Origin: Pleurodeles waltl
Lineage: Eukaryota; Chordata; Amphibia; Caudata; Salamandridae
NCBI RefSeq assembly: GCF_031143425.1
Contig: NC_090442.1
Coordinates: 428,933,776 to 428,997,775 of the forward strand
Direction of reading: 5' to 3'
Length of the DNA: 64,000 nucleotides
In this document: piece by piece, positions 22,274 to 32,601 of the stretch
Layout of the letters: the number at the start of each line of letters is the position of its first letter
Position numbering within the stretch: position 1 is the first letter of the stretch
Made by a program: the position numbers and the translations under genes
The notes under the pieces: generated by a model
Told to the model about the DNA's origin: nothing
Seen by the model: the letters and a program-made list of their open reading frames with translations, nothing else
Database searches by the model: none

Positions 22274-23200
22274 CATCATCATGATGCCCCTGCCCAGTAG
22301 AGTGGCTTGGCTGTCAGGAGTCTAGTTGGGCCTTGGATGTTTTCCTGTGTTCATTTATTGATTACGGACTGGCCAATGGCCCTTTGCTTTATATTTGTAC
22401 ATATGTATATATTTATTAATTTTTAACTGCGGTCACTGTTCCCACATTATTACAGTAGTTGGACCAGAGGTATGTGTCCTAGCTTTCTTTTCTCAAGGGT
22501 TATGTTGATGTTTATTTACTCTGCAGATTGTTCTGGGTGTGTGGTATCTGTGTTTGGTGTGTGTTGTGTTCGTGTGGGTGTGTCACTCTCCCCTCCCTTC
22601 CTTGTGTGCTAGGCGGATGTACTCACCAGCGTTGTCTTCGTCGTGGTGCTCCTGGACTGCCATCACTTGGTACAGCATGGGTAGGACTTCCAGTTTGGGT
22701 TCCATGGCAGACGTGGACATCTCTGTGTCCCCGGAGGTGAATGTCTCCTTTTATGTGATGTGTTTCCACCAGGCTTTTGGTGGTGGTGGTCCCACTCCGG
22801 AAATCCTGGTGGTCTGCTATGTCAAATTATGGTGGTCTGGTCATTGTCTTCCGCCTGCCTGAAGATGGCTACCGCCGTGGTCAGTGGACAGACTGCACTG
22901 GCTGTTCGAGTTGTACATTGGCTGCCTATGGGAGGGATCACCACCATGGTCATAATTTGGCGGTCTTCACCGCCAGCCTGGCGATGGTACTACCACCATC
23001 GCAGGCAAGGGGTCATGCCTTCATTATCATTATGGATCACTGTAAGCTTGTTTGCAGTGTTCACAACTTGATAGCCAAGATGCAGCTCAGGATTGAAAAA
23101 TGAAGTTTTTGGACTACAAAATAATATACTCAGATTTAAACCTAATTTTGAAAAAAAAAAACAGTCCTGCCCTTCCAAATATAAACCTATTTAGCCACTG

Positions 23201-24488
23201 TGAGAATTTGGGTTATTGGTTAACTGGGGTGTGAGCCCTGGTCAAGAAACAGCTCCCTGTCAGGGTGAACCACAAAAAGTAAGTTAAATTACCTTTTGCT
23301 TAATGCTGGGTAGTTTGACACAAAAGGCAGCTTAACTTAGAGGCAATATGTAAAGTATTTATGTAGCACACAAACAGTAATAAAGTGAAAACACAACACA
23401 AGATAAATCTCAAACAAATTTAGAAAAATAGAGTACATTTTGTTAAAATATTTGGAATGAAAAAACTCCAATCAGTTGAACCTGATTTATGATTTTTTTA
23501 GGTTTTGAGAAAAACTACCATCTAAAAGTTCAAAGCATCAACAATGGACATTTAGTCCCGCTACACTGGGACAAAGTTGAATGTTATGGCTGACTGCGAT
23601 GGACCACAGTTCAGATACAAGAAGTGGATTGGACCTGGTCAGCTCTTACTTTTGAGAGATAGTAGAAATTTTTAGAAAAAGTGTCTGAGAAGGCCAAGTT
23701 TAGTGGGGGAAGGCTTCAGGATGTGTCTGAGGAGGAAGTATCATCATCGGATGGCCTTGGGTCAAAACTGCAGTTAAGATGTCTAGGTTCTGATTTAGCC
23801 GCCAAAATGCAAGACAAAAATCTCAAGCAGGACAAGAGAGAGCACTGTGGCTGAAGACAGTTCTACAAGGTCAGATACTTCTCTGGTGAAGGATGGCTGA
23901 AAAAGCTTTACTGCTGAGGATCAGAATGTGGCAGGAGAAGCCACAAAGTCAATCCGATTGGTGATGCACATCTGGCAGATAGGTGAGCAAGTTGGTTCCA
24001 GTTCCGCCTCCTCCGTTTAGTTTTTGGCCATCTGGGCATCTTTAGCACCACAACCAAGGGTTCAGGTCTGGTGGGACACATCTTGGGGGTTCAAGACTCA
24101 GGCTGGGTCGAGGTGCAGGTTCAAGATCGTGGAAGTATTTTAGGGCTCTGAACAGGAGGCCAACAACCTAGCCCTTGGAGTCACTTTGTTCGTCCTGGGT
24201 GCAAGTGAAAAGTTAGGGTTCAGTAGCAGGGCTGGCCTCTGAGGGCTAAAAGGGCAGTCTCCAAGCCGCAAGAGGTACAGCAGCAGTCTGGCAGAGTGTA
24301 CAGAGGTTCTAGCAGCATTCAGTCCTCTGAGAGTCCTTCAGCAAGTCCAGCACGCCAACTGTCTTGGTGGGCCCTGGTCTCCACAGGCTCCATTACCCTC
24401 AATTTCTTCCCAGGATACATTTCCACAGGAGTAGCAGTCTGGTCATAGCACTGCTTCATAACCTTCTGGCTAGCCTCCAAGTTCTCAG
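23201..24488 (-). mobile_element. Gypsy relic 3' part: integrase end plus LTR (unit 1)
   Basis: Read on the minus strand, 24,488 to about 24,340 encodes the C-terminal integrase segment (ASQKVMKQCYDQ, then YPGKKLRVMEP), whose PG-K-V pattern is typical of Gypsy integrase tails. The rest, to 23,201, is LTR-like: CACTTTATTACTG, TTGCCTCTAAGTTAAGC and an end AATTCTCACA. No reverse transcriptase lies between. The hAT element (24,489) cuts the integrase here. Its other half resumes at 32,602. Confidence 0.7.
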
Positions 24489-24840
24489 TAGGTCTGGGCA
24501 AAAAACTCAGTTCACGGAGAGTGAAGTATTCAGCAACCGTCATTCAGTGGAGAACACAGAGTTACTGATAGACTCCACACCCCGGGAAGGAGCAGAGGTT
24601 TTTTCCCGTTGGTGCTCTCTTGATTTTATTGTATGTGCTTGGGAAGTGAGACAAGAGATGTGCCCGGCACTTGCGAGTGTAAATTAGATTTTCTACCTAC
24701 CCACAAGTTCCAGTGAGATTTTGCAGCTGCATCAGCGAATTCTAGCGCTTCTTTTGTGACGTTGGTGAGTGAGCGCGATTGACCGCGGCTGCAACCTGGA
24801 GAAGCTCAAGTAGCTAAATCTCCTCAAAAAGACAATTTTG

Positions 24841-25078
24841 AGTTAAAAACTTTCTCTAATGGACCATTCTCGTTGGGCTTTTTTTGTGCAAGGAGTACTT
24901 ATTTTCAAAAAGAGGAAGTGCCCCAGCTCCAACTTTCTGTTTCTGTCCAGCAGGCTCCTCCCAGTACTTTGTCCATCTCCTGGTCACTTTTCACTTGGAT
25001 TTCGAGCTGGAAGGATAACTCATTTTGTCACCTGGCTGTATCATTGGATTTAAGGACTTTGTATGTGAGATTTCACAA
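24841..25078 (+). other. Possible 5' exon of the hAT gene
   Basis: A GC-richer stretch ends CACAA then GTAAGT (25,079). The next plausible acceptor, TTGCTTTTAG (27,050-27,059), precedes GTGCACAAGAAAAG and the hAT start codon. That gives an intron of about 2.0 kb. All of it is preserved in unit 2. This is splice-site pattern only, with no transcript evidence. Confidence 0.3.
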
Positions 25079-25782
25079 GTAAGTTCAAAAACATTTGTAT
25101 AAGGATGTTGTACAACTTGTTTGTTTGATAGACCACCAGGATTTATTTGTACTTTTATTCCATTTTTTTAATTTATTGTGGTCGGTGGCCTGCAGTTTCA
25201 GCAGGGCCCTAGTTATTGTTCTACTTGTAATTTTTATTCTTTAAAGGAAAAATGTTGCACAGTTCAGTACATTTCCTCCATGTTTTGTGATAAATTAGCA
25301 ATATTCATTTAATTCACTATGTGACCAAGTCTGCAAATTGGCCTTCCAGCTATAGGCCCAGTACTGGTCATCACGGGTGTATGATGAAACAACTGTTGTT
25401 TTTGTGCTGTCTGTTGAAATGAAACTTAATTTACACCATGGATGGCATTGGATTAATTAATTAAATTACAAAATGTGTTTAACTTTTTTCTGCAAACAGT
25501 GTAAGGTGGGGTAATATATTTGATGAATTTGTAGGATGTGTGTTGTTGTTGTGAAATGTACTTGTTTAGCCCATTTAATTTTCATTTTTGGAATTGCTGA
25601 CACTGCTGTTTTTTCTCCTGTTAGCATACCAATGCCTCCTTTGTGTGGCCAGTGTGTGAGTGTGTTTGCCATAGGCTACCATTTGTCTTTGTTCCCCATG
25701 CCATGTGGCCTGGGGTCCTTTTTGGTACAGTCAATGTAGGCCTATATGTGTTTTTTGTTTTCTATTCAATCTGCTTGTTGTT

Positions 25783-26345
25783 TGACCACGTGGCTAGTGG
25801 GTCTTTTGTGTGGGCAGCACAGCCAGTGTGCTTTTGCCATGGGCCTGCACATGTTCTTTGTTGTTGTGGCCAAGTCTCCTTGCTTGTTGCTCCTGCTGTT
25901 TGACCATGTGGCTGGCGGTCATTTTGTGTAGGCAGCCTGTGTACTTTTAGGCCTTCATGTGTTCTCTGCCGTGGCCATGCCTCCTAGCTCATTATTGTTG
26001 TTGCTGTTTGACCATGTGGCTAGTGACCATTTGATGTAGGCAGCCAGTGTGCTTTTAGGCCTTCTGGTGTTCATAGTTGTGGCCATGCTTCCTTGCTGGT
26101 TGTTGTTGTTTGACCATGTGGCTGGTGGCCATTTTGTATAAGCAGCTAGTGTGCTTTTAGGCCTGCAGGTGTTCTTTGTGAAGACCATGCCTCCTTTCTG
26201 GTTGTTGCTGTTGCTGTCTGACCATGTGACTTGTGGCCATTTTGTGCAGGCATCCAGTGTGCTTTTAGGCCCACTTGTGTTCTTTGTTGTGGCCATGCCT
26301 CCTTGCTTGTTTTTGTTTGACCCATGTGACTGGTGGCCATTTTGT
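25783..26345. repeat. About 105-bp minisatellite, six copies (unit 1)
   Basis: Copies start with TGACCATGTGGC-type words near 25,783, 25,899, 26,008, 26,111, 26,219 and 26,319. Each carries GTGTGCTTTTAGGCC and a TTGTTGTTG tract of variable length. Repeats at 40,911-41,479 are the unit 2 copy. Confidence 0.85.
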
Positions 26346-26394
26346 GTGTTATGCTTGAGGCCTAGTAGCTCAATGCTCATTACTAAATGTACTG

Positions 26395-27058
26395 TATGAA
26401 CAGTGTTTCATATTATATTATATACTTTTTTGGCGTTTTCACCTGCACCACTCCTTATCTCCCAGATCCCAGTGGATTCTCATGGTAGTCCCCTTCCCCT
26501 AGTATATCAGCAATTATATATTTTTTATATTCTTATTATTTTTTAACAAGCTTTTCGCAAATGTTATTTAATTAAAAACAATAACTAATAATAATAATAA
26601 TTTATTTTTGAATTTTTTTAAATTACATTTTTTTAAGTAATTTTTTTCTTGGTTTTGAACATTGTTTTTTTAAAAATGTTTTACATTCTTTTATATGTTT
26701 TATTTTTTGCCATTCCCCCCATCAGCCCCATGTCTGGCATAGGTGCACAGCTGTACAACATTATTCAGGGATTACTCCATAGTCACCAGCACATCCCTGA
26801 GTGCCACGTGCCAAATTGATGCACATAAAGCTAACAGTTACATCTGTATGTTGTAGGTTTTGCTTTCTTATCCTTCCTGAGTGTACATAATGATGAACAT
26901 TTATGCTTTACTTTCTTGTGTTGATGTGGTTTTACGAATGGATACACTGCATTGTTAATTATTTATAATTTAAGTAACCTCTAAATTATATTGTTTACAC
27001 TACTAATTCAACTGCAACAATGCCACCTTTCACTGATGTTCTTGCATGTTTGCTTTTA
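26395..27058. other. AT-rich intron-like DNA
   Basis: T-rich and AAT-rich runs (26,440-26,720) then unique-looking sequence to the TTGCTTTTAG acceptor. I see no gene. Confidence 0.4.
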
Positions 27059-27203
27059 GGTGCACAAGAAAAGAGACAGAGACATCACCCACAATGCTGC
27101 CTGACAGAAGGCCTGTGCATGACGTGACACATGACAACACTCACAACACAGACATTTCTTCAGCTTGTGAAGCTAAGTGCTACTTTCAACTGATAGCTTC
27201 AAG

Positions 27204-29360
27204 ATGGCCACAATGAAAGATGCTGCCAAGAAAGCAGCCAGTGATAAAAAGGAATGTCCCACCACTAGTATGTAGCCCCAGACCTTGTTCATTCCAAAAC
27301 GTATGCCCGCAGCACAGGCTTCTGGAAAGCAAGGTGGGAGCAGCACTCCTGCATCAGCGGCCCCAATCCAAACTAGGCCCAATTCCATGTCTAGCACAAT
27401 GGCAGCATCTCTAATCACAACAACGCTGAGGAGGAGTGACGTTGAATTGGACTTATCTCTTTCTCAAAGTAGTACCCAACAGTTGCCAAAAAGCCAGTGA
27501 ACAATAACAGCCTCAGCAAGCAATAGTAGTTCCTCCCGAAGTAGGAGCACATCAGAATATTGAGCTGCCTGCTGAGGAAGTGGAAGAAGCCTTCCTTTCA
27601 CAAGATCCAGTGTCTTCCAGATCTCTTCCATCTTCTGCTTTGAGCTCTCCTTCTGATGATAAAGACTCCAATTGGATGCCACCTCAATGTGAGACATATC
27701 AAGAGAGGCAATGAGGGAAAAGGAAGCTTCCTGAAAGCCTTAGAGTTATGGATGAAGAAGTGGAGGATGACGAGTCTGACGACGAGCCAGTCATCATGAA
27801 TGTTAGCCCAGCTCCAGCGGAGTCCAACATTACCCCATCTTCTCAACCTGCTCTGAGGGATGTGGCATGGATACCACAACGACCACCACCTCCAACTTCC
27901 ATATTTACAACAAGGTCCGGGCTGCAACCTATATACACAGCCTCCTCAGTGGGAACTGCTGAGAGACAAATGTCATCAAATCACCCACCTACCGCCACTT
28001 CTTCCGACATTGACAGTGGCACCAGTGTTAGAAAGTTGACCTCCCCAGTTTGAAACTTCTTTACAGTTAGAGAAAAGGGGAGGAACATTGTCATATGCTC
28101 CATTTGCCGAGTGATTGTTAGTCAGGGTAAGCTTGGTACTAACTACGGTATCAGAGGCTAAACAACCCATTTGAAAAAACAACACACAATCTGCTGGGAG
28201 GCGCACCTTCAAACAAACACAAATGATGGACAGAATGCAAAACCAATCCAACATTCACCCCCAGTCACAGATCTGGGTTTAATCCATCAAATCTTTTGCT
28301 CACCATGGCACCCCAGTTTGGATCTAGCCATCTGCAAATCCGTCTTGACCCTGTTCCCCATGGGAACAGTCCAGCCCCTTAGCAGCCAAAAATGTGCAAG
28401 TGGTATTGGTGAAGGAGGTGACAGCATGGAATCTGATCTGATCATGGTGGAAGGAGAAGGTGAACTAGAGGGTGACATGTTTGTTACACAAATCAGCCCT
28501 GTCTCCGGCAGTACAGTAGTATTGTCACCCATATCAGCAACAACAGAATGGCCCAAGATAGACTCAGAGTCAGGTTGAGACACCACGGCAAGAACATAAA
28601 GTGGCTGCCCCGCTGAGATGTAAATTGAGCCTACCACACCGTCTCCTCTCAAGAAGTCGCCTGCATAAGTGGCACCAGTAAAGAAACAAATCGAGGCTAC
28701 TATTACTGGCATGTTTAGGCAGGAGGGGCAGTCCGAACACAACCACCCAACAGCCCATTTGTACAATGGGAAGCTGGCTAAAATGTTAGTGCTGGGCCTC
28801 CTCTCATTTTCTATTGTGGAAGTAGTGGGTTTTCTAGAATTTGTGGTGGCCATCTGCCCGAAATGGAAGGTTCCTAGCTGGCCTAATTTTCCAGAGTTGC
28901 TGATCCAGTGCTACATCACAATGTGCTGCAATTGGTTGGACAAGCTTTGCAGCAGAGTGCAGAGTGCAGAGTACTACATCTCTTTTGTGGGGCTTAGAGA
29001 AATTATATCTGCAGGTCTGGACACTGCTGACATTTTTAATAGTGCTCGGAAGCATGCAAGGGTAGCTATGTTCACCATGGAGAAATCCCCTACAGCTGCA
29101 AAATCTTGGATGACTTTAACAACAAGGTCTTTGAATGGCTGTGTCCTTGAGGGCTTAACATTGGATTTGTTGCCACGGACAATGTCAGTAATACAGTTAA
29201 GGCCATGTCAGATGGTGGCTATTTCAGGGTCTTGTGTTTGGCACACTGCATCAACATCATTGTACAGTACTTTCCCAAAACAGAACCCTGAGTGAGCAAT
29301 TTACAGTCCACATGCAGAAGAATCTGCACTAATTTCAGCCATTCTTTTAAACCCCAAAAG
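27204..29360 (+). pseudogene. hAT transposase with BED zinc finger, broken (unit 1)
   Basis: The ATG at 27,204 opens a short basic Lys/Ala-rich start with a stop after about 23 codons. An acidic stretch (about 27,748-28,050) precedes a BED-type zinc finger: CxxC at 28,096-28,107 and HxxxxH at 28,168-28,185, with an in-frame stop (28,159-28,161) between the pairs. The body shows hAT words: YNGKLAKMLVLGLLSFSIVE (about 28,763-28,822), a KVPSWPNF segment, DTADIFNSARKHA (about 29,023-29,060), then a VATDN segment and LAHCINIIVQ in shifted frames (29,170-29,275). The C-terminal dimerisation domain is missing. Several stops and shifts make it a pseudogene. The words resemble ZBED/hAT-Ac transposases; subfamily is unsure. 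Confidence 0.75.
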
Positions 29361-29440
29361 CTGTTGAGGAATACTAATAACTATCACTATCTTCCAGAAG
29401 CTGTTGAGGAATACTAATAACTATCACTATCTTAGTGACA
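29361..29440. repeat. 40-bp tandem duplication
   Basis: CTGTTGAGGAATACTAATAA and the following bases occur at 29,361 and 29,401. The same pair occurs in unit 2 near 44,482-44,561, so it predates the unit duplication. Confidence 0.85.
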
Positions 29441-30184
29441 GGACAGGCTACAGGAGAAGTCTATACATTACTTCTTAAATAATCAGCCCAAGCAAGCGCC
29501 AACAACAAGTATCATTAGGAAGCGCAAGCACTTGTCTAGATGACGATTACATATTTGTAACATAAAGTTAACTTACCTGCATGTGAGCAGCACACTTGAT
29601 ATCTGGGAAAAAATATTAGCACAGAACACAACTAAGAATTAATTATTACTAATCAAGCCTGGCAACCTCCACGCCTAGCAGGTCGAGCATGTCTGTCTCC
29701 CAATCTAGGATGTCAGCCCACCAGTGAGTCAGCTGTTGTTGGATGCGTCGGACCCCAGAGCTGCATCACACAGCCAAAAAACCCTCTCCCAGAGCTGCTG
29801 GTGCTCCTAGAGGCCATACCTACTCCTGGCCCTGCCACCTACTGCTAGGGTGGAGGGCATATGACGCCGCACATAAAAAACTAGTGCTGCCACCTCCACC
29901 TCAGAAAAAGTGGTGCAGGGCTGGACCCCTTCGTGGCGGTGGCAAGGAAGGTGGCTGCTGGTGGTGGTTTAGCTGGGGGGCCCTGCTGCTGCTACCCTGC
30001 TCTGCCATGGCGCTGGGTACTGGGGGGGGGGGGGAATAGAAGAAAGAAAAAAGAAGGAAGGAAGGAAAAAATAAGTAACTAAAGCAAAAAATTTAAAAAG
30101 TATAAAAGTCACAAAAGACTCAAAACATTTGAAAAAAAATAACATATAGAACAAGCATTTGCAATGCAATCGTTCTCACATTTG
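29441..30184. other. No recognisable gene
   Basis: It includes a G-run (30,020-30,032) and a purine tract (30,036-30,070). Short frames near 29,743-30,040 have no domain. Confidence 0.35.
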
Positions 30185-31045
30185 CTCCAGTTAGAGCTAT
30201 TGGCGTTATAAATTCCTAACTCGACTTTTCTTGCCACAAAAAATGAAAATGAAAATGAAAATGAAAAGTAAAACATTACTTGACAAAAGTGAGCCTATTT
30301 GAAGCACCATTGCCTGCATGAGCATGATGGAGAGACACAAAATGAAAAAGAAGTTCGCTCGCAGTGAAACATATCAGCAATCATGCAGTTATCCATGTAA
30401 CAGGGTCAGTCTACAAGGCGGTAACAAAACATCCCCAAAGGAGTGATAAACTTAAAGCATTTCCCAAAAACTTACAGCTCTGCCAAGAGTGTGAGCTGCA
30501 CAACAGCAGCCTGTGAACAGTTACATCCTTGCCAAGTGTGTGCCCCATAACTACTTTGCGTGTACATTTAGCGTCGTGCCAATAATGAGCGCCGCATAAC
30601 TACTGTCTGAGTATGGTTAGAGCCCTGCGAAGAATACACACCACATTGACTACTGCCTGTGTACAGTTACAGCCCTGCCAGAAGAGCACACTGCGCAACT
30701 GCCACTGTGCTGGGTCTGGGACGGATCTACGTATGCAAAGCCAGCAAAAATAAATGTGCGCAAATAAAACAGACCATTTGAAAGACGAGTTAGAGCTATT
30801 AGCATTGTAATTTGCTAACTGGACTTTTCTTGCCACACAAACTAAAAATAAAAAGTAAAACAGTTCACAGAAGCAGGGGATTCAAAGCACTGCCGTGAGT
30901 GCGAAGGTGAGACACAAAAGGAAAAAAATGTGCTTGCAGTCAAAGTTATTGGCAAAAGTGCAATTATCCATGGAACAGGGTCGATGGCCAAGGTGGGAAC
31001 AAAAACGCCCTAAGGAGGGAGAAACGTGAGGCAGTTACCAATGAA
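30185..31045. repeat. Pair of interspersed repeat copies about 600 bp apart
   Basis: The blocks at 30,190-30,470 and 30,788-31,045 share GTTAGAGCTATT, GACTTTTCTTGCCAC, AGTTATCCATG-type and AACAGGGTC words. The tail also resembles 37,620-37,680 (ACGTAACAGTGTCAG). It is probably a SINE-like family of the host; I cannot name it. Confidence 0.5.
30472..30716. repeat. About 49-bp minisatellite, five copies
   Basis: Units begin TTACAGCTCTGCC, TTACATCCTTGCC, TTAGCGTCGTGCC, TTAGAGCCCTGCG and TTACAGCCCTGCC. It lies between the two repeat blocks. The unit 2 copy is at about 45,579-45,823. Confidence 0.7.
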
Positions 31046-32601
31046 AATAAAGGATTTTTGAAAGGCAAGCCCACTAACAAGTGTTAGTGATGTGCGTGAG
31101 GTGGGCATTGTTAAAAGCCCAGATACGTACCAACACGTCCGAAAAGCAGTGACCTACAAATCAAACTATAAGAGGGCATAATGAACCCTCTCCCCCTCTA
31201 CCTGTTGGTGCTGAGCCCTGATGTTTTGGGATCCCAATCCCCCTACCTCATGAATTGTTTTCCGTCTCTCCGAGCCTACCTGCTGCCACAAGTCTTTGTC
31301 CTGCACATTCGCCAGAGCCCCCGCACACACCCAGGTGGGGAAAGCGGGGTCCTCCTTTCCTGGCTCTGCTTGGGAACCAGCTGCTGCTTCCAGTGATGGT
31401 GGAGCGAGTGCAGCTCGACGCCTCTCACTCCCAAATTGAACAAAAATAACAAGAACAAATATGTCTCTTAAGATGTCCAAGCCTCATCCCCCTAATTGTA
31501 CGCTACACAAACAGAGCTCCCGCTGCTTTTTATTCACAAAGTCCGCCTCCTCCATTCGCGGCTGTCAGTGGGCCCTCCCCTGCACTCTCCTGGAGTTGGT
31601 GCCCAGGCCTGGATCCAGCATGTCCATGGGGGTGGGGATGGGGAGGTGGACATTTCTAGGAGGGTGCTGGGTCCGCCACGGTCGGGTGCTTCTTATTTCC
31701 TGGTTGCTGTCAGGCTGCAGTAGTCACGCGGGCAGCAGGTGGGCCTCCCTTTCCCTCCTCGGGCCGCAGGGACACGGGGAATCAGTGCTTATGATCACGG
31801 GGACAAACACTCGGGTCATGTGAGGGAGAGGACTGCCTTCCCCCCACCTCTTGCCGGGGATACAGGGAGAACATGTGAGGAGGGAGTGTGAGACGGGAGA
31901 GAAGGAGCGCGCAGGCTAGCGGGGTTCGCCGGGCCCAGCCTGCGGAAGGGAAGAACGATAACGGCACAAAGTGGTGCGAGGGTGCTGGCGATTGCAAAGG
32001 AGGGGGGCGTGAGACGCTTGCGAGAGAGGATGCAGGGGAAAAAAAACAAAGCACCCACAGTGTAAGACCAACAGGCAAATTGTAAATAAAAAAGTCCCAT
32101 ACAGAAGAGATAAACAGGACATAGTGTAATAAGACAGTAATTTGTGCTGCTCCAAATAGAAAAAGGCAGGACAAAGAGGCAGAACTGACCACTAGCAAGC
32201 AAGGATTTTAGAATGACAGTGGAATCAACAAATGAAATCACTGGAACTCACAGTATAAGTATACTTAAGTATACATCACGTTGAACGCTACGTTCGACCA
32301 AAAAACCAAGAGAAAAGGTCAGATAATAGATAAATATGAGGGGAAAATAAGTTTTCGAGCTGTATAATGTAAGAGTTTATAAGGGCACCGCACCATAACA
32401 AAGCAAAAATCAAGATGGCCGCGCCCATGCGAATCGCATGGTGCTGTTCGAATGAGACTTCCAGCTCGAGAATGCACATCACGTTGCCAGTGATGTAAAA
32501 CATCACATGAATGGACGCAGCAAGAACTCTGCAAAGTAGAGTTTTTTAACCACTTTTTGGAGCTCCGCGTATTGCAAATACGTGAACTCCACCCGGGCCT
32601 A
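31046..32601. other. GC-rich then AT-rich hAT interior, no gene recognised
   Basis: 31,180-32,030 is GC- and CpG-rich with several frames of 60-140 codons on both strands, none with a domain. 32,259-32,274 is a perfect 16-bp palindrome. The right end of the hAT element is at 32,601. Confidence 0.4.

Larger units (their letters stand above)
9962..23005. mobile_element. Inverted pair of PIF/Harbinger elements (copy A left, copy B right)
   Basis: Two diverged copies of one Harbinger family face each other. Copy A (9,962 to about 17,373) reads, left to right: terminal region, minus-strand Myb/SANT-like ORF1, plus-strand transposase, minus-strand ORF3. Copy B (about 17,585-23,005) is the mirror image: end of ORF3, minus-strand transposase, plus-strand ORF1, terminal region. 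The outer ends are inverted repeats: 10,000-10,125 matches the reverse complement of about 22,860-22,985, both with CCATGGTCATAATTTGGC-type sequence. The left end follows TTA (9959-9961), the Harbinger target triplet. The right end is eroded and shows no matching TTA, and no inner terminal repeats are seen. The genes are broken, so neither copy is autonomous now. Confidence 0.8.
24489..32601 (+). mobile_element. hAT element, 8.1 kb, inserted in Gypsy integrase (unit 1)
   Basis: The ends are short inverted repeats: TAGGTCTGGGC on the left, and on the right the reverse complement TAGGCCCGGGT. Flanking 8-bp copies are GTTCTCAG (24,481-24,488) and GTTCTCAA (32,602-32,609), the hAT target-duplication length. 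The Gypsy integrase frame continues across the site when the element is ignored. Inside are a BED-finger hAT transposase relic (27,204-29,360), a possible 5' intron, minisatellites and about 3 kb of unrecognised DNA. It is long for a hAT element and probably includes later insertions. Confidence 0.75.

Noticed and set aside
25783..26345. CRISPR-like array
   Set aside because: Repeats are about 105 bp, diverged and adjacent without unique spacers. It is a minisatellite in a eukaryote.
31461..31823. 120-codon plus frame kept in unit 2
   Set aside because: The few differences change amino acids freely and no domain is visible. Preservation is explained by recent duplication.
32259..32274. Perfect 16-bp palindrome GTATACTTAAGTATAC
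   Set aside because: It is short and AT-rich with no flanking duplication. Chance is sufficient explanation.
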